Notes: generated from the sequence alone by a model not told the origin. A stretch of 64,000 bases of DNA from Vibrio sinaloensis (GCF_000808535.1 NZ_JWLV01000001.1:558001-622000); one strand, 5' to 3'; numbered from the stretch's first letter, positions 12,301 to 21,320 are shown. Numbers and translations: made by a program.

Positions 12301-13525
12301 TTTACCTCCCATTGCAAGCCCGTGGGCAAAGGACTTTCCAGCGCTAGGTACGCAAGTCTATGGTAAGCCGCTGGTTTATCTTGATACAGCGGCCACCGCG
12401 CAGGCACCTGCTTCAGTAATAGAAAGAATGACGCAATTTTATCAGCGCGACTACGCTAGCGTTCATCGTGGCGCTCACTATCTCAGCGCCAAAGCGACCG
12501 AAGATATGGAGCTGGTACGAACTCAAGTTGCTGATTTCATCAATGCCGACGAAGCCAGCAATATTGTGTTCACCAAAGGCACCACTGAAGCCATCAACTT
12601 AGTGGCCAATAGTTACCTTCGACCAAAAGTAAAACCAGAAGACGAAATCATCGTCACTGAGATGGAACATCATGCCAACCTTGTCCCGTGGCAACTGTTA
12701 TCCGACCTTTGCGGTGTAAAGATTCGCGTCTGGGAAATAAGCAGCCAAGGCCAACTCGATGTGGCGGAGCTGCAAAAACTGCTCAACAACAAAACGCGAT
12801 TGGTCGCATTGACCCATGTTTCCAATGTACTAGGACAGATAAATCCTGTTAAGAATGTAGTCAAACTGGCGCACCAAGCAAACGTGCCTGTACTGATCGA
12901 TGGCGCTCAAGCGGTTATGCATCAGCAAGTAGATGTCAGCGAGTTAGACTGCGACTTTTATACCTTCTCTGCCCACAAACTCTACGGCCCAACAGGTACT
13001 GGGGTGCTTTACGCCAAAACCGAGCACTTGACTAGCATGGTGCCATGGGAAGGGGGCGGCGCGATGATCGATCAGGTGACGCTTCCTATCGGCACGTCTT
13101 ATGGGCGAGCGCCGTGGAAGTTTGAAGCAGGGACGCCCAACATCGCGGGTATATTAGGTTTAGGGGCTGCGATTGATTATGTGGAAAACATCGGCCTGAA
13201 CGCAATCGCGGCTCACGAAGCCAAGCTCATGCACTACATGGAAAAATCGTTAGCCAATGTGGCTGGAATTGAAATCTATGGAGAGAGCAAAAATCGCAGC
13301 GGCTTGATCTCATTTAACCTCAAAGGCCATCACTCGTTTGACGTGGGCGCATTTCTAGACAGGTACGGGATCGCAATTCGAACTGGCCACCACTGCGCCA
13401 TGCCACTGGTAAAAAAGCTCGGCCAAAGCTCTGTCTGTCGCGCGTCCATAGGCCTGTACACAAGCTCAAACGATATCGACAACTTGTGTCAGGCGTTGCA
13501 ACGAATCAGCCAGTTGTTAAGGTGA
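12293..13525 (+). CDS. sufS: Group II cysteine desulfurase SufS
   Basis: A 410-residue PLP enzyme that takes sulfur from L-cysteine. The PLP lysine is in TFSAHKLYGPTGTGVLY and the catalytic Cys is in IRTGHHCAMPL, the short active-site loop of group II enzymes that need SufE. TEMEHHANLVPW is another family mark. The start overlaps the sufD stop by 8 bp. Confidence 0.96.
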   Translation: MANLPPIASPWAKDFPALGTQVYGKPLVYLDTAATAQAPASVIERMTQFYQRDYASVHRGAHYLSAKATEDMELVRTQVADFINADEASNIVFTKGTTEAINLVANSYLRPKVKPEDEIIVTEMEHHANLVPWQLLSDLCGVKIRVWEISSQGQLDVAELQKLLNNKTRLVALTHVSNVLGQINPVKNVVKLAHQANVPVLIDGAQAVMHQQVDVSELDCDFYTFSAHKLYGPTGTGVLYAKTEHLTSMVPWEGGGAMIDQVTLPIGTSYGRAPWKFEAGTPNIAGILGLGAAIDYVENIGLNAIAAHEAKLMHYMEKSLANVAGIEIYGESKNRSGLISFNLKGHHSFDVGAFLDRYGIAIRTGHHCAMPLVKKLGQSSVCRASIGLYTSSNDIDNLCQALQRISQLLR

Positions 13526-13531
13526 TTAATC

Positions 13532-13954
13532 ATGACACCAGAAAAAGTACTCAAAAACTTTAGCCGCTGCGCCGATTGGGAAGAGCGATATCTTTATCTC
13601 ATCGAACTCGGTGAACGCTTACCCGCCTACCCGTTGGATAAACAGCAAGATGACTACCTTGTAACTGGCTGCCAAAGTCAGGTTTGGGTCGATATTCAAT
13701 GCTCAAAGCAAGGAATTCTCACTTTACGCGCCACCAGCGATTCTTCCATCGTTAAGGGGTTATTGTCGTTGATTTCGATTGCCTACGATAAGCAAAGTGT
13801 CGAGCACGCGAAGCGCTTTGACGTTCATGCTTGGTTTGATTCGCTAGAGTTAAAATCTCACCTTACTCCGGGAAGAACGCAAGGGCTGGATGCCATTATT
13901 CAACACGTTCGCCATCTTGCGGCTCAAAGTGACATTACACCGCTCCCCCAATAG
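13532..13954 (+). CDS. sufE: Sulfur acceptor protein SufE
   Basis: A 140-residue protein that accepts persulfide sulfur from SufS and passes it to SufB. The acceptor Cys lies in VTGCQSQVW near residue 49, as expected. It is the last gene of the suf operon, 6 bp after sufS. Confidence 0.95.
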   Translation: MTPEKVLKNFSRCADWEERYLYLIELGERLPAYPLDKQQDDYLVTGCQSQVWVDIQCSKQGILTLRATSDSSIVKGLLSLISIAYDKQSVEHAKRFDVHAWFDSLELKSHLTPGRTQGLDAIIQHVRHLAAQSDITPLPQ

Positions 13955-14257
13955 CCAATAGACATCACGTCAAGAGGCCTACGCTCTGGCCTCTTACTCT
14001 CAAACAAAATCGTTTGTCGTCTAGATAAAATCCATCAGTTGCTGCTCTCACACCTAGTCACTACACTGCGCCCGTCCCTAGCGCTGTGGGCCTATTATGC
14101 TCTTTAATATTGATGACTCTTCGGTGCAACCAAACTATCTGGTTGATCCAACAATGCGCCCCTTAGATAGCCCCCTTTTAAAGAACTCGTTCTATTAACC
14201 TTTTGAGCACATGTAAACGCTCTCAACTATCTACATGACTTTATTGGAGTACTCGTT
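13955..14257. other. Intergenic region with two hairpins
   Basis: A 303-bp region without a gene. A hairpin with arms AAGAGGCC (13972-13979) and GGCCTCTT (13988-13995) probably marks the end of the suf transcript, although it has no T-run. A second small stem (CAACCA/TGGTTG) lies near 14135-14155. No small reading frame with a ribosome site was seen. Confidence 0.5.
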
Positions 14258-14629
14258 GTGAACAAACTTAAAGGCATCAGCCAGAATCGCATCGGAAAAG
14301 AACGTATCAAGCGTGAATATGATCTGCGCGTTCTTAACCTCGTCGGTGAAAGCGAATACCAATCTCGTATGGCAATCTGGAACAACCTTAACTTCACGAA
14401 TGATACCGTCAATGACATTAAAACATTTGTCGATCAGGCATTTAGCAAGTTACAGCAAGAGCTTTCTAACAATAAGGCGGAGCTAAACATCGATTACAAT
14501 GAGTTTGTAATTACCGCAAACGAAGAGATTAACTACATTAAAGGCAATGTCGCGGATACCACTTCTCAGTACTTTTGGTATGCGATGATTGCACTTATGG
14601 TGGCTGGTACAATCGCGATTTGTGTCTAG
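14258..14629 (+). CDS. Unknown tail-anchored membrane protein
   Basis: A 123-residue protein of unknown function. The start is probably GTG at 14258, with TTGGAG 8 bases upstream. The N-terminal part is basic, residues about 40-100 are charged and helical (possible coiled coil), and one hydrophobic helix closes the protein (residues about 104-123, YFWYAMIALMVAGTIAICV). With no signal peptide and a terminal helix, it is probably tail-anchored in the inner membrane with its body in the cytoplasm. A bidirectional terminator follows. I do not recognise the family. Confidence 0.6.
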   Translation: MNKLKGISQNRIGKERIKREYDLRVLNLVGESEYQSRMAIWNNLNFTNDTVNDIKTFVDQAFSKLQQELSNNKAELNIDYNEFVITANEEINYIKGNVADTTSQYFWYAMIALMVAGTIAICV

Positions 14630-14654
14630 GTATTGGTACCTACTCTAAGAAATC

Positions 14655-14683
14655 AAAAAAGGCGAACCTAGGTTCGCCTTTAT
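14655..14683. terminator. Bidirectional terminator
   Basis: AAGGCGAACC and GGTTCGCCTT pair perfectly, with A-rich DNA on one side and T-rich on the other. It serves both the tail-anchored protein gene (plus) and the lipoprotein gene (minus). Confidence 0.85.
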
Positions 14684-14684
14684 A

Positions 14685-15305
14685 CTATTTCAGTACATCT
14701 CCGATTTCTGGGTCAGCGAAGATTTTCTCAAATCGAGCTTTATAAATAAGCATCATTTCATTCATGATGGCACCACTATCTGGGATGTCATTTTCTCCTG
14801 AAAATTTCTTGGTCACTACTTTTGTTCCTGTCTTGTCTGACGCAACAACATCTAGATCATACCAAGATGAATCAGAAAACGGATGGAAATCATATTTCCA
14901 TTCATTAAGCACAAACAAGATAGATGGCTTTCCATCACTCTTCAACGTAGAGGCTATCTCGCTAAGCGGCGTATTGATCGTTGTTGGGTACTGTGTCACT
15001 TCGATACCCTTTTGTTTCATACCGTGCTCTAGTCGTTTACCCAAATAAGTCGCCATTGGTTCACGCGTCACGGTTGAATGGCTGTAGGGGATACCGATAC
15101 TACTGCGAATAATGCCTTCGAAATCAGCCTGCTTGTCTTCGTCCAAAACGTATGGTCGTTGATCAAGTACCGCAAAAGAAACTGATTTGGTTGTACTAGG
15201 AATTGTTACCTGAGGTGCCGATTCTTCAACTGATAGCGGGCTAACACAACCCATTAAGTAAAAACTGCTGAATACGACAATAAGCCATTTCATATTACGT
15301 AACAT
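14685..15305 (-). CDS. Unknown lipoprotein
   Basis: A 206-residue protein with a lipoprotein signal peptide ending in LMGC (Cys at about residue 20), so it is predicted to be lipid-anchored after export; Val and Ser after the Cys argue for the outer membrane. AAAGG lies before the ATG at 15305. The mature part starts with a low-complexity linker, then AVLDQRPYVLDEDK and a mixed alpha/beta body. Weak resemblance to YajG-type lipoproteins is possible, but I cannot confirm it. Confidence 0.7.
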   Translation of the reverse strand: MLRNMKWLIVVFSSFYLMGCVSPLSVEESAPQVTIPSTTKSVSFAVLDQRPYVLDEDKQADFEGIIRSSIGIPYSHSTVTREPMATYLGKRLEHGMKQKGIEVTQYPTTINTPLSEIASTLKSDGKPSILFVLNEWKYDFHPFSDSSWYDLDVVASDKTGTKVVTKKFSGENDIPDSGAIMNEMMLIYKARFEKIFADPEIGDVLK

Positions 15306-15595
15306 ATCTAACCTTTTAACATTGTTTTATTAATTTTATTTCTTACCCTACCTATCACTCATTAGTGCTAGTTAGTAATAAGGATGCGAACAATATCAGT
15401 TAGTTATGCTTTATAAAACCATCACCAATGTATAAAGTGATCTAGGTATAAAACGGTTTAATTTCATACAAATAAATACGACTCTACGAATCAAACCTCG
15501 ATCTACGATATCTAAGAGTTCAAACTTATTATTAGCATATGCCAATAACAAGCGTATAGTCATACTGTTCAATTCAGAAAAAGCTAGGAGTCAGC
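15306..15595. other. Divergent intergenic region
   Basis: This 290-bp AT-rich region should hold promoters for the lipoprotein gene (minus) and the NifX-like gene (plus). The only distinct element is the palindrome at 15529-15548. No reading frame was supported. Confidence 0.4.
15529..15548. promoter_or_regulatory. Palindromic operator candidate
   Basis: TTATTAGCATATGCCAATAA is an inverted repeat around GCATATGC with one mismatched pair. It lies 47-66 bp before the NifX-like gene. The DUF134 HTH protein encoded nearby (16223-16495) is a plausible but untested binder. Confidence 0.4.
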
Positions 15596-16054
15596 ATGAT
15601 TTACGCCGTGCCGTGCAATAGCACATTGATCAGTAACCACTTCTCTCGTTGCGAGCAAATCGCCATCATCGATTCAATCACTCATCAGACTCAATACCTG
15701 TCTATCGCGCCCGATACATCTTGTTGTAGCGTTAAGAAAAAGTGGCTACGGGTTATTGATGATTACAAAGTAGACGTTGTTGTAGTGAGAAATATTGGCC
15801 AAAATATGCTCAAGGGACTGTTTCAAAGCCAAGTTACAGTGCTGGCGGCAAAAGCGAAACTAGAGTTACGCAACATCCATTTTGCCGAGCTTATGACAGT
15901 GGAGAGTTTGGACTACGGCCGTGTATCACCAAAGAAAAAGACCTGTGGCAACAGCAAGAATGCCACGCTCTCTTTGGCACCACCGCAGTCAGGCTGGCAC
16001 TCAATCCGGAGGATTAGACAATGGCATTACTGCTTACTGTACTTATATTTGTGA
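15596..16054 (+). CDS. NifX/NifB-like metal-cluster-binding domain protein
   Basis: A 152-residue protein. Residues about 1-110 fit the dinitrogenase iron-molybdenum cofactor fold (IYAVPCNS..., DDYKVDVVVVRNIGQNMLKGL, then VTVLAAKAKLELRNIHFAELM). Many non-nitrogen-fixing bacteria carry such stand-alone domains next to DUF134 regulators, and that context is seen here. The C-terminal 40 residues are Cys/Trp-rich and overlap the next gene by 34 bp. TAGGAG precedes the ATG. The exact substrate is unknown. Confidence 0.6.
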   Translation: MIYAVPCNSTLISNHFSRCEQIAIIDSITHQTQYLSIAPDTSCCSVKKKWLRVIDDYKVDVVVVRNIGQNMLKGLFQSQVTVLAAKAKLELRNIHFAELMTVESLDYGRVSPKKKTCGNSKNATLSLAPPQSGWHSIRRIRQWHYCLLYLYL

Positions 16055-16215
16055 GTTTTATCAGCCTCATGGCGATAGGAGTCATGTTCTCTCGCCGACC
16101 GATTCAAGGCAGTTGTGGCGGTCTATCTAAGCTAAGTATTGCTCGGGAGTGTAATTGCAAAGACACTTGCGAAGGAACAAAGCGCACGCTTTATCAAATT
16201 AAAGAGCCTGATTAA
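16021..16215 (+). CDS. NqrM-like small membrane protein
   Basis: A 64-residue protein with one N-terminal membrane helix (LLTVLIFVSFISLMAIGVMF), then IQGSCGG and ECNCKDTCEG. This is the DUF539/NqrM pattern; NqrM delivers iron to the Na+-translocating NADH:quinone reductase via its four cysteines. It is not next to nqr genes here, so it may be a paralogue acting with the NifX-like protein. It ends 7 bp from the convergent DUF134 gene. Confidence 0.7.
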   Translation: MALLLTVLIFVSFISLMAIGVMFSRRPIQGSCGGLSKLSIARECNCKDTCEGTKRTLYQIKEPD

Positions 16216-16222
16216 GCGCCTG

Positions 16223-16495
16223 CTATTGAAGTTTTAGAGCGTGACCTTGGATGATGCTGCTCGCAACCTTTTGCCTCGCTCGTTTGATGATATTGCCAAA
16301 CGTTTGACGTGACACCTGCATCTGCACCGCAGCATCAATCTGATTGAGCCCTTCTTGATCGGCGAGCCTAAGCGCTTCTAACTCATCTGGCAGCAGTTCG
16401 ACAACTTGCAATTCGTCCATCCCAACGCCATTAGGTTTGTAAAAAGCATAAGCTGCGCGCGTGCAGACTTTTCGGTGTATTTTTGGGCGAGCCAT
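16223..16495 (-). CDS. DUF134 family DNA-binding protein
   Basis: A 90-residue protein starting MARPKIHRKVCTRAAYAFYKPNG. The C-terminal part LLPDELEALRLADQEGLNQIDAAVQMQVSRQTFGNIIKRARQKVA is the sigma-70 region-4-like HTH of DUF134. I chose the ATG at 16495 because the family begins with (M)xRPK. It probably regulates the convergent NifX-like/NqrM-like pair; this is inferred from context only. Confidence 0.85.
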   Translation of the reverse strand: MARPKIHRKVCTRAAYAFYKPNGVGMDELQVVELLPDELEALRLADQEGLNQIDAAVQMQVSRQTFGNIIKRARQKVASSIIQGHALKLQ

Positions 16496-16615
16496 AATCT
16501 CAATCCAACAGTTTCTCAAAGAGACGTTATCATTACGTCGGTGCAAGATTGTAGCAACCTAGCCAAGACTAAACCATCTGAATCCAAAGGTTGCATTTAT
16601 GGCTGAGCCGATTTC

Positions 16616-16644
16616 GCGCAGAGAGGTCCAGATACTCTCTGCGC
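16616..16644. terminator. Strong hairpin between the VOC and DUF134 genes
   Basis: Ten-base arms GCGCAGAGAG (16616-16625) and CTCTCTGCGC (16635-16644) lie just past the VOC gene stop. There is no T-run, so it may be a transcript 3' end stabiliser and not an intrinsic terminator. Confidence 0.45.
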
Positions 16645-16654
16645 TTGCCTGTCA

Positions 16655-17074
16655 CTAACTCGATAGATTGCGCAGCTTTGGATCGTCGGTCAAGTACTCG
16701 ACAAACTCTACCTCAAAACCCGCAGGGTCAACAAAATAGATGTTCTTACGATACGGTTCTTCAGCGCCAGGTTTGGCGATAGAAAAGCCCGCATCTTGTA
16801 GGCGGCCGATCACGGCATCAATATTATTGGTGACATAGGCAAAATGCGCTAATCCAACCTGATGGCCGGGTAAATCACGGTTCTCCCCTTCCCCGTGGTC
16901 ACTCATTGCAATGTATTGATACTCATCACCAAAATGTAACCAGTTTCTCGGCTTTCCACTCCACTCGCCCTGACCTTCATCGCGAACATACCAATGCGGG
17001 AACGCCGCTTGATAGAACTTCAACATTTCTGGGATATCTTTTACTACTAAGTTCACATGCTCTAGTTGAATCAT
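16655..17074 (-). CDS. VOC-superfamily (glyoxalase/dioxygenase-like) protein
   Basis: A 139-residue single-domain metalloenzyme-fold protein. It begins IQLEHVNLVVKDIPEMLKFYQAAF, the first beta-alpha-beta module with a metal-ligand His, has LAHFAYVTNNIDAVIGRLQDAGF in the middle and ends with NIYFVDPAGFEVEFVEY, which supplies a typical Glu ligand. Start at 17074, preceded by GGAGAAAA. The substrate is unknown; glyoxalase I or ring-cleavage activity cannot be decided from sequence. Confidence 0.8.
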   Translation of the reverse strand: MIQLEHVNLVVKDIPEMLKFYQAAFPHWYVRDEGQGEWSGKPRNWLHFGDEYQYIAMSDHGEGENRDLPGHQVGLAHFAYVTNNIDAVIGRLQDAGFSIAKPGAEEPYRKNIYFVDPAGFEVEFVEYLTDDPKLRNLSS

Positions 17075-17159
17075 GGTTTTCTCCTTTGATTTCTTAGCCA
17101 ACGGAGACCATGCTAAAACCTCAAGTTAGGTTTAGGTAAAGTGTTTTTTTTGCTTTTTT

Positions 17160-18953
17160 TTACTCAGGTGCATTTTTCACTAGCGCGACCATGATCTCGC
17201 CACTTTCAGGCTTAAAACTCTCTGGCTGAGTGATCAGATTGATATGCTGAGCGGTACTGACGACAAATAGAGGCACCACCGTCGCTGATTGGTATTGCAG
17301 TTGGTAATCCTCAAAGGTGAAACTGTCGCTTATTCGAGTGTGCTTAACCTCCGCTCCCTGAGCGATCAAGCTGGCAATTTGTTTATAGCCAATGGTTCCT
17401 CCAAGCAACAACGAGTAGGAATGCTCTCCATTATGAGAAAGTTTATCTAATGAATCTTGGTTCTTTTTATCTTGCAGGCTAAACACTTTTCTGGCGCCAA
17501 ATTCATGAGAAAAGTGCACGCCCGCCACAGAGTTTAAGTGCTGGTCGGGAGTAACAGATATCACCTGCCCTATACCGATCAAGTCTAAATACTCATCCGC
17601 ATGGCTCGACGTTGGATTCCCATAATAACTTTCAAAACCCGCCATGCGCGCCTTACTAACGTAATCCCAGTTGGTATCCGACATCAGTACACGGCAATCG
17701 TAGTTTTTTATTGCGGTGCCAATCGTTCGAGCCACATCATTTGCGCCAACAATGAGGAACCCTCGCGGAGACGGTTCCGCAACCCCAAGCAACCTTGCAA
17801 CGGGACGGGCGGTTGCACTCTGCAGTACGACTGTCCCAATGATCACCATAAAGATCAGAGGCACCAGCAGGTTCGCCTGTGAGACTTCTAAGTTCGTTAA
17901 TTTTAGGGCAAACAACGAGGACACCGCCGCGGCTACAATACCACGTGGAGCAACCCAAGCGAGAAAGGCTTTCTCTTGAAGCTCTAGGCTACTTTTGAGG
18001 GTTGAGAGAAAGATGGATACCGGACGCGATACAAGCTGGATGAAGGCAAACAACACTAACGCGGATAGACCTAGCTGTTCAAAATCACTGAGCTCAACAC
18101 TGGCTGCGAGCAAAATAAACAAACCAGAAATAAACAGGATGGTTAAGTTCTCTTTAAAATGAAGAATATGACTGATGTTGACGCCCTTGGCATTGGCTAA
18201 CCACACCCCCATCACGGTGACCGTCAATAAGCCTGATTCGTGCTCTAAATAATTTGAGGCGGTAAATACCCCAAGTAATATGACAAGAACGGCAAAAGGC
18301 TGCAGATACTCAGGTAACCAATGCCGCCTTATGATTGCTGCGACTAATGCGCCTGCCGCAATACCAAGCGCAAAGCCAATGAGCAGTATGAGTCCAAACA
18401 CAATCAGACTGTTCACTTGGCTTTGCGAGACAATAAACTCGTAGACCATAACAACAAACAGAGCGCCCAACGGATCAATCAGTATCCCTTCCCAACGCAG
18501 AATGTTTGACAACTTGCTGCTGGGTCGCACGGTGCGAAGCAAAGGCACAATCACCGTAGGCCCTGTAACAACGGTCAAACTCCCGAACAGTAAAGAGAGG
18601 GTCCAATCAAACCCTAATAGATAGTGGGTAGCCGCTGATGTCATTGCCCAAGAGATGATGGCCCCAAGGGTCACAATACTCCAAACGCTTTTGCTTATTC
18701 CTCTTATCTGCTTGAAGTTCAGTGTCAGGCTACCTTCAAACAGAATCACAGCGACGGCAAGGGAGATAAACGGGAAGTAAAGCTCACCCAAGGTATCTTG
18801 GGGTTGGAGTACACCTAAGATAGGTCCAACAATGAGCCCAGTGACTAACAAGAATAGAATCGCTGGCAATTTAAAATGCCAAGCAACCCACTGACAGCAC
18901 AACCCCAACAATCCAATACTGGCCAGAGTCAGCGCAATTGTTTCTGAAGACAT
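17160..18953 (-). CDS. CPA-family Na+(K+)/H+ antiporter with C-terminal nucleotide-binding domain
   Basis: A 597-residue inner-membrane transporter. About 12-13 hydrophobic helices fill residues 1-390, with GPTVIVPLLRTVRP and EGILIDPLGALF, the NhaP-type ion-path motifs. From about residue 400, GFLIVGANDVARTIGTAI...VLMSDTNWD is a TrkA-N/RCK-like NAD-binding fold with G-x-N-x-x-A replacing the usual GxGxxG, so nucleotide binding may be altered. I chose the ATG at 18953 over two upstream TTG codons because GGAAT is well placed. Role: monovalent cation/proton exchange for pH or salt control. Confidence 0.85.
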   Translation of the reverse strand: MSSETIALTLASIGLLGLCCQWVAWHFKLPAILFLLVTGLIVGPILGVLQPQDTLGELYFPFISLAVAVILFEGSLTLNFKQIRGISKSVWSIVTLGAIISWAMTSAATHYLLGFDWTLSLLFGSLTVVTGPTVIVPLLRTVRPSSKLSNILRWEGILIDPLGALFVVMVYEFIVSQSQVNSLIVFGLILLIGFALGIAAGALVAAIIRRHWLPEYLQPFAVLVILLGVFTASNYLEHESGLLTVTVMGVWLANAKGVNISHILHFKENLTILFISGLFILLAASVELSDFEQLGLSALVLFAFIQLVSRPVSIFLSTLKSSLELQEKAFLAWVAPRGIVAAAVSSLFALKLTNLEVSQANLLVPLIFMVIIGTVVLQSATARPVARLLGVAEPSPRGFLIVGANDVARTIGTAIKNYDCRVLMSDTNWDYVSKARMAGFESYYGNPTSSHADEYLDLIGIGQVISVTPDQHLNSVAGVHFSHEFGARKVFSLQDKKNQDSLDKLSHNGEHSYSLLLGGTIGYKQIASLIAQGAEVKHTRISDSFTFEDYQLQYQSATVVPLFVVSTAQHINLITQPESFKPESGEIMVALVKNAPE

Positions 18954-19124
18954 CAACAAATTCCATTTCGTGGACCTAATGAATCTTGATTAAGCACGCT
19001 GCCTAACCCTTTTCCCAGGTCATGAGTTAACTGTGATTTCCGCTTACACGGATGAATAAGAGAGTACTCCTTTAAAGTAGCCAACAATCGCCCATTATTG
19101 AAAGCACTGTTTGCCAAAACCAAA

Positions 19125-19150
19125 AAGGACGGTTTATAAAAACCGTCCTT
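19125..19150 (-). terminator. Terminator of the protease operon
   Basis: Perfect 11-bp arms AAGGACGGTTT/AAACCGTCCTT with a four-base loop; the minus-strand tail is TTTTTG. It follows the serine protease gene. Confidence 0.8.
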
Positions 19151-19222
19151 AAAGAAGATTGAGCCATGTGGCCAACTACTTGAAATACGCTATTAAGCTC
19201 AATCTAATTGACCAACAATCAC

Positions 19223-20386
19223 TTACTTAATCGCAAAGTAGTCTAGCGCTATGCGCCCTTTGCCTTCTAGGTTTCCGACAGGTTGCATCTCCACTTTGAT
19301 CGCCTCTCCCTTTAACTCAAATTCGTTAACCGTCACCTTAATCGCATCACTATCAAATGAGTTAACATCAACATTCGCAGCGACGATACGGCCGTCCACA
19401 ATCAAATCAAAGGCGGGGATCTCAGCTTGCTTGGGAACCACAAACTCAATCGAATAACGTTCGCCCGGCGTGGCATAAGCCGTGGCATAGATTCCGCCAT
19501 TGTCATACCAACCAGTTCCGTTGAAGTCGAAGCTCTCCGCCTTCCAGTAACTGAAGTACGCATGGTAGTCCTCGCTATTTTCTGGCGATGCTGGGGGCCA
19601 TTTCACTTCATCAAGTTTTACTTCCTCTACATAACTGAAGCCATGCGTTTGCATCGTTTGTTTGATGAAATCAAGGCGAGTGAGCGTGTTTTCAAACGTG
19701 TCAAACCAGTATCGCGCGCCAATCTGTATCCCAATCTCGCCCAAAATGTAAAACTCACCATCCTTTTCAACCGTGATACCAGACCCTGAATCCCCAAGAA
19801 TCGAATGCCACTGCAGATCGGTTTGCGGGGTATAGGCGTCGTCAAAAACCAAAGGCGTCACCCAACGGTTGTGGCGATCAAGGTAAACGTATTTTGTCCC
19901 GCCATTTCGACCGTTATAGTTTCCGTAGCCAATCTGATTAACTTTATAGTGCTCTTTTGGATCAAACATACCTTCAACTGGCAACTTGGCAGGCTTAATC
20001 CCAGTGATCGGTGTATCCAATCGAACAAGCGCGAAGTCTCTACCATCAGGAGACGTAAACTCGTATTCCCCATACTCCCCATTCGGATCGGTAATCGCAC
20101 TGACGCTTTTTACCTGATGGAACACACCATCCTCATCTTTTTCGAACGATGAGCACGTAACTCGGTTTTGATAGTTTTCAGATTTTGCGCCACTCACATG
20201 ATCCGCTGTAATAACCCAGAATGGGTCGATAAGTGTCGCGCTGCCCGCGTTCATGTGACAAGCGAAGTCAAACTTGCTCTGCAAAGCAAACTCTTTATGC
20301 TGCTGAACGGAGCGATCAGCACGACCTAAGCCTGCGTTGGCCGAAAATGACGCCAACACTGCGGTAGCAATAAGTAACTTGTTCAT
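19223..20386 (-). CDS. Secreted trypsin-like serine protease with C-terminal beta domain
   Basis: A 387-residue exported protein with a Sec signal peptide (MNKLLIATAVLASFSANA). The S1 triad is visible: His in WVITADHVSG (about 61), Asp in GRDFALVRLD (about 117) and Ser in LGDSGSG (about 200). The first Cys pair (FACHMNAGS...VTCSS) could form a disulfide. Residues about 270-387 form a separate beta-rich module that resembles a carbohydrate-binding or jelly-roll domain (GWYDNGGIYATAYATPGERYSIEF). Its ATG directly follows the stop of the upstream gene (TAAATG), so the two are coupled. Confidence 0.85.
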   Translation of the reverse strand: MNKLLIATAVLASFSANAGLGRADRSVQQHKEFALQSKFDFACHMNAGSATLIDPFWVITADHVSGAKSENYQNRVTCSSFEKDEDGVFHQVKSVSAITDPNGEYGEYEFTSPDGRDFALVRLDTPITGIKPAKLPVEGMFDPKEHYKVNQIGYGNYNGRNGGTKYVYLDRHNRWVTPLVFDDAYTPQTDLQWHSILGDSGSGITVEKDGEFYILGEIGIQIGARYWFDTFENTLTRLDFIKQTMQTHGFSYVEEVKLDEVKWPPASPENSEDYHAYFSYWKAESFDFNGTGWYDNGGIYATAYATPGERYSIEFVVPKQAEIPAFDLIVDGRIVAANVDVNSFDSDAIKVTVNEFELKGEAIKVEMQPVGNLEGKGRIALDYFAIK

Positions 20387-21058
20387 TTATTTGCCCTCAC
20401 TTAGGTTGATCGCTTCCAAGCTCAAATAGCCGTCGTTTTGTGACCAACCAAATTGATCAGGCTTAAATGCAAGTTGAATCGTTAAAATGTCAGCATCAGA
20501 TTCGGTAGTGAACTGCACATTATTTTGGGTCGTCGCGATGCTGGTCGGATAGAAGTTATCAATAGTGACGCACTCTTCGTTTAGGCAAGCAGTAAACTCT
20601 GAAGCAGACAACCAGTTGTGAGTATACAAATCAAGCCTAAAGTCACCTGATTTACCTGGCTTAACCTGAAAAGAAAAACCACCACCCGGCTTGGCATAAA
20701 TGGCGTGATTCGACTCATCGAGGTAGTCTTTAGAGCTTCCGCCTTCCCAATAGTACTCGTTCCCATGGGCTGGCTTTTCGTTCTTTAATTCGTATTCACC
20801 AATCATCTGAACATCACTGATCAGATCGACACCTTGTTTCGCAGTAAAACGATGTTCACCGTACCAAAACACCCAATCCAAGCCATCGAGATCAACGACA
20901 TCCGCATAGCGAGAATCACCTTGACTTAGTGTGTAACCGTAGAATTCTGACGATATCAATAGCGACTCACCCGCGACGGTAGAAATATTGGACAACTGAT
21001 TTTCAGCCGCCAAAGCACCACTCGATAGAAACAGCAGAGCCATTATTTTTAGCTTCAT
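20387..21058 (-). CDS. Unknown secreted protein co-translated with the protease
   Basis: A 223-residue protein with a signal peptide (MKLKIMALLFLSSGALA). The mature part is rich in Asp, Ser and Tyr, predicted beta-structured, with a possible disulfide at CLNEEC. Its last third (FRLDLYTHNWLS...ILTIQLAFKPDQ) looks like the C-terminal beta domain of the downstream protease, with which it shares a stop-start junction. Both products could bind the same surface or substrate. I do not recognise a named family. GGAG precedes the ATG. Confidence 0.65.
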   Translation of the reverse strand: MKLKIMALLFLSSGALAAENQLSNISTVAGESLLISSEFYGYTLSQGDSRYADVVDLDGLDWVFWYGEHRFTAKQGVDLISDVQMIGEYELKNEKPAHGNEYYWEGGSSKDYLDESNHAIYAKPGGGFSFQVKPGKSGDFRLDLYTHNWLSASEFTACLNEECVTIDNFYPTSIATTQNNVQFTTESDADILTIQLAFKPDQFGWSQNDGYLSLEAINLSEGK

Positions 21059-21285
21059 TATTACTCTCCGTTATAGACAACCTCATGACTATACATTGGA
21101 AAAATGAAGCGTAATTACATGCGTTTAATATCAGGAATGAAACTTCAATTAATTTAACTGCTTACAGTTGCTTACTTGTAAACAGGCGAGGCCTTATGTA
21201 AATAGTACGCAATTCCATATTAATCGAAATATGACATTATGTAGGAGAAGAGAAATTGAGAAAAGAAAGTGAAGTAGAAACGAAA

Positions 21286-21311
21286 AAGCCCGCTAACTAA
21301 TTAGCGGGCTT
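21286..21311. terminator. Terminator beside att copy 1
   Basis: AAGCCCGCTAA and TTAGCGGGCTT are perfect arms, with five A/T residues on the minus-strand exit side. It lies 10 bp from the tRNA-Ser 3'-end fragment and is probably the original terminator of the tRNA gene. Confidence 0.75.
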
Positions 21312-21320
21312 CTCTTGAAT

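Noticed and set aside
15596..16215. Frameshift joining the NifX-like and NqrM-like genes
   Set aside because: The 34-bp overlap could hint at a broken fusion, but both proteins start and end like their families, so two genes are the simpler reading.
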